Source: an uncultured Tateyamaria sp. (lineage in GTDB: Bacteria; Pseudomonadota; Alphaproteobacteria; Rhodobacterales; Rhodobacteraceae). From it: a stretch of DNA of 47,981 nt. Shown here one piece after another: positions 45,850 through 47,981 of this stretch (positions are counted from its first letter, which is position 1; each line of letters begins with the position of its first letter). The notes under the pieces were generated by a model, which saw only the letters and a program-made list of their open reading frames with translations, did not search any database and was not told the origin of the DNA. The stretch lies in assembly GCF_947503385.1 (NCBI RefSeq), contig NZ_CANNDO010000012.1, positions 1-47,981 on the forward strand, in the 5' to 3' direction. The position numbers and the translations under genes are program-made.

Positions 45850-46836
45850 ATGGCCAAACGCAAACGCCTCAGCCCTGCGAACCCCGCAATCTTCGGGGCC
45901 GCCCCCGAGACGAAATCCATGATGTCCCGCGCGCCCATTGCCGATGTGGCCTCTGATGCGGCCACAACCGCCGCGCTGCACGACGTCACCCGTGAACTCA
46001 GCGCGGCGCGCGCGACGGGGCGCATGGTGCTGTCCCTGCCTGTGGCTGACATCGCCCTTGATCACATTGTGCGCGACCGGGTGATTGCCGAAGATGCGGA
46101 GATGGCGGCGCTGATGACCTCCATCGCCGCCCGCGGTCAACAGACACCGATCGAAATATTAGAGACTAAACCGGGCGCATATGGCCTGATCTCGGGCTGG
46201 CGGCGTTGTCAGGCCATCGCGCGGCTGGCCGAACAGGGGCAGCATGACGGCATGGTGCTGGCGCTGCTGCGCGCGCCCAAAGAGGCGTCGGAAACCTATC
46301 AGGCCATGGTCGAGGAAAACGAGATCCGCGTGGGCCTGAGCTATTTTGAGCGCGCCCGCATCGCGGCCAAGGCGGTGGAACAGGGCGTGTTTGCCACCGA
46401 CAAAGAGGCGCTGCTGACCCTCTTTGCCAGCGCGTCGCGGCCCAAGCGGTCGAAAATCCGGTCCTTCCTGCCGCTGGTCGCGGCCTTTGACGGGCATCTG
46501 CGCTTTCCGCATCTGATCGGTGAACGGCTGGGGCTGAAAATGGCGGCGGCGATGGAGGCGGACAAAGGCTATGTCACCCGCGCGCGACAGACCCTGCGCG
46601 CGGCAATGCCGCAGAACGCGGAAGCCGAGCAGGAGGCGCTGACACGGGCGCTGAACAGCGCAAAACAGACCCAAACCAAGGCCAAAATGCCCCCACAGCT
46701 GATGTCCAAGGACGTGCGTGCAGGCGTGCAAGCAGAATGGGATATCAACGGCGATTGGCTGAAGATTTCCGGCAAGGCCCTGACCCCTGCCCTGCGGGAT
46801 CAGATCCTCGCCTATCTGCGCAAACCCCCGTCATAG
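45850..46836 (+). CDS. parB: Partition protein ParB
   Basis: ParB binds parS and is a CTPase that slides on DNA. The 328-residue protein has the N-terminal ParB/Srx domain, with QQTPIEILE, GWRRCQAIARL in place of the canonical G-E-R-R box, and the arginine-rich ENEIRVGLSYFERARI box III. A helix-turn-helix follows (EALLTLFASASRPKRSKI), and a basic C-terminal part ends KPPS. AAAGGAGAG lies before the ATG. It forms an operon with parA, and a 16-bp palindrome (probable parS) starts 5 bp after its stop. Confidence 0.93.
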   Translation: MAKRKRLSPANPAIFGAAPETKSMMSRAPIADVASDAATTAALHDVTRELSAARATGRMVLSLPVADIALDHIVRDRVIAEDAEMAALMTSIAARGQQTPIEILETKPGAYGLISGWRRCQAIARLAEQGQHDGMVLALLRAPKEASETYQAMVEENEIRVGLSYFERARIAAKAVEQGVFATDKEALLTLFASASRPKRSKIRSFLPLVAAFDGHLRFPHLIGERLGLKMAAAMEADKGYVTRARQTLRAAMPQNAEAEQEALTRALNSAKQTQTKAKMPPQLMSKDVRAGVQAEWDINGDWLKISGKALTPALRDQILAYLRKPPS

Positions 46837-46840
46837 GCAG

Positions 46841-46856
46841 GTTTCGCGCGCGAAAC
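46841..46856. promoter_or_regulatory. Probable parS site 1
   Basis: GTTTCGCGCGCGAAAC is a perfect 16-bp palindrome just after parB, in the 22-bp convergent gap with rmlA. It resembles the chromosomal parS palindrome (GTTTCACGTGAAAC) in its GTTTC/GAAAC arms. An identical copy is at 47906. Confidence 0.75.
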
Positions 46857-46858
46857 GT

Positions 46859-47731
46859 CTAGGGCAGTAGCCCCTTGAGATATGCCCCATACTGCGTCTT
46901 GGCGAAAAGGGCGGCGCGTTCGGCCAGTTGCGCGGCGTCGATCCACCCCTGCTCATAGGCGATCTCTTCGGGGCAGCCCACCTGCTGGCCCTGCCGGTCC
47001 GACAGGGTGCGCACGAAATTCCCGGCATCCAGCAGGGACGCGTGGGTGCCTGTGTCCAGCCACGCATAGCCGCGCCCCATCTGCTGCACGTTCAGTTGGC
47101 CATCGGCCAGATACATCTCCAGCAGCGACGTAATCTCAAGCTCGCCCCGGTCCGACGGCGTTACGGCCGCCGCGCGCGCAGGCGCGGAGCCATCAAGGAA
47201 ATAGAGCCCGGTGACTGCATAGTTCGAGGGCGGCACGGGCGGCTTTTCCACGATGGTCTTGACCGTGCCGTCGGGCGCGAAATCGACCACGCCGTACCGT
47301 TCGGGGTCCGCCACGCGGTAGCCGAACACAGTGCCGCCGGTGTCGACCGCATCGGCGGCGGCCAGACGGTCAGGCAGGCCATGGCCGAAAAAGATGTTGT
47401 CGCCCAGCACCATCGCGGACGGCGCCCCGTCCAGAAACGCGTCAGCCAGCAGATAGGCCTGCGCCAGCCCGTCGGGGCTGGCCTGCACCACATAGGTCAG
47501 CGACAGCCCCCATTGCGCCCCGTCCCCCAGCGTGCGCTGGAACTGGTCCTGATCCTGCGGCGTGGTGATCACGCAAATCTCGCGGATGCCCGCCAGCATC
47601 AGCACCGACAGCGGATAGTAGATCATCGGCTTGTCATAGATCGGCAAGAGCTGTTTCGACACGCCCATGGTGATCGGATAGAGCCGCGTGCCCGACCCGC
47701 CCGCCAGAATGATGCCTTTGCGTTTGGTCAT
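46859..47731 (-). CDS. rmlA: Glucose-1-phosphate thymidylyltransferase
   Basis: RmlA makes dTDP-glucose from dTTP and glucose-1-phosphate, the first and feedback-regulated step of the dTDP-rhamnose pathway. The 290-residue protein has the nucleotidyltransferase loop LAGGSGTRLYP (residues 9-19), then VSKQLLPIYDKPMIYYPLS, VLGDNIFFG and VEKPPVPPSNYAVTGLYF. All are typical for the family. The ATG at 47731 overlaps the rmlD stop (ATGA), making it the last gene of the rmlC-rmlB-sulfotransferase-rmlD-rmlA operon. It converges on parB, with a parS-like palindrome between the two genes. Confidence 0.97.
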   Translation of the reverse strand: MTKRKGIILAGGSGTRLYPITMGVSKQLLPIYDKPMIYYPLSVLMLAGIREICVITTPQDQDQFQRTLGDGAQWGLSLTYVVQASPDGLAQAYLLADAFLDGAPSAMVLGDNIFFGHGLPDRLAAADAVDTGGTVFGYRVADPERYGVVDFAPDGTVKTIVEKPPVPPSNYAVTGLYFLDGSAPARAAAVTPSDRGELEITSLLEMYLADGQLNVQQMGRGYAWLDTGTHASLLDAGNFVRTLSDRQGQQVGCPEEIAYEQGWIDAAQLAERAALFAKTQYGAYLKGLLP

Positions 47732-47981
47732 GCGATTACCTTCAGGATGCGGGCCAGATCACCCTGCCAATCAGCAGGTTTCAGGCCAAAATCAGTCTCT
47801 AACGTGCTGCAATCGAGCCGTGAGTTAAGCGGGCGGGTGGCCGGAGTCGGGTAGTCTGCGGTGGGAATGCCGGTGACGGTCACGTCCCGGCCCGCTTGGT
47901 CAAATGTTTCGCGCGCGAAACCGGCCCACGAGGTCACAGGCGCGCCCGCATAGTGATAGGTGCCGCCCCCCTGCCCGTCCC
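47728..47981 (-). CDS. rmlD: dTDP-4-dehydrorhamnose reductase RmlD, C-terminal part
   Basis: This is the 3' part of the rmlD gene that starts at 669. The unique portion is 47728-47904 (59 codons including the stop); 47905-47981 duplicates 1-77. It encodes the family's usual C-terminal end, with RPLNSRLDCS and a run ending ARILKVIA. The stop TGA overlaps the ATG of rmlA (ATGA at 47728-47731), so the two are translationally coupled. It is not a pseudogene: the split is only where the circle was cut. Confidence 0.94.
   Translation of the reverse strand, partial: DGQGGGTYHYAGAPVTSWAGFARETFDQAGRDVTVTGIPTADYPTPATRPLNSRLDCSTLETDFGLKPADWQGDLARILKVIA
47905..47981. repeat. Terminal redundancy, right copy (circular closure)
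   Basis: This is the second copy of bases 1-77. Removing it gives a 47,904-bp circle with a continuous rmlD reading frame. Confidence 0.95.
47906..47921. promoter_or_regulatory. Probable parS site 2, inside rmlD
   Basis: This is a second exact copy of the 16-bp palindrome at 46841, about 1.07 kb away and within the rmlD coding frame (also present as 2-17 in the redundant end). The codons read Gly-Phe-Ala-Arg-Glu-Thr. Confidence 0.65.

Overview
The window is a complete circular plasmid of about 47.9 kb that was opened inside a gene. Bases 1-77 are identical to bases 47905-47981, so the unique circle is 47,904 bp, and rmlD is whole only when the ends are joined. The replicon is GC-rich (about two thirds G+C by eye). 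It carries a RepA-type initiator divergent from a parAB pair, iterons and a DnaA box. This layout, the serralysin starting MCTICA, the DUF2793 protein and the codon use all point to an alphaproteobacterium of the Rhodobacterales (Roseobacter group). No transposase, conjugation, phage-integration, CRISPR, tRNA or rRNA gene was seen.

Layout. Positions 43004-46836 hold the backbone: repA, origin, parA and parB, with a 16-bp palindrome (probable parS) at 46841 and a second copy inside rmlD at 47906. Next, on the minus strand and crossing the junction, is a dTDP-L-rhamnose operon read rmlC-rmlB-sulfotransferase-rmlD-rmlA (2925 down to 46859), with every gene overlapping the next. Positions 3037-10239 hold a galactofuranosyltransferase-like GT2, the ABC capsule exporter parts KpsM, KpsE and KpsT, a sulfotransferase, a GT4 glycosyltransferase and a methyltransferase. 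Positions 10245-17870 (minus) hold a sulfotransferase/FkbM fusion and a 2051-residue protein with four glycosyltransferase domains. Positions 18049-24826 hold an RTX protein, a DUF2793 tail-fibre-like protein, a methyltransferase and ManC. Positions 25081-37772 (plus) hold a three-domain glycosyltransferase, a sulfotransferase and a seven-gene coupled operon: GDPD-like, HAD, tandem nucleotidyltransferase, second nucleotidyltransferase, SnoaL-like and two large paralogous proteins. Positions 37786-42933 hold a fifth sulfotransferase, an RTX serralysin with a small exported partner, and UDP-galactopyranose mutase.

How it fits together. Almost every non-backbone gene serves one task: making, decorating and exporting a surface polysaccharide. 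Precursors made here are dTDP-rhamnose, GDP-mannose (last step only), UDP-galactofuranose and, by inference, an unidentified nucleotide-activated group from the 29891-33720 enzymes. Six glycosyltransferase-like proteins with about eleven catalytic domains would assemble the chain. Five sulfotransferase domains and three methyltransferases would modify it, and a Kps-type ABC exporter would move it out. The plan matches the rhamnose-operon 'biofilm plasmids' known from roseobacters. The unusual points are the sulfation capacity, the multi-domain glycosyltransferases and the 29891-37772 cassette, which I consider the best candidate for an undescribed system.
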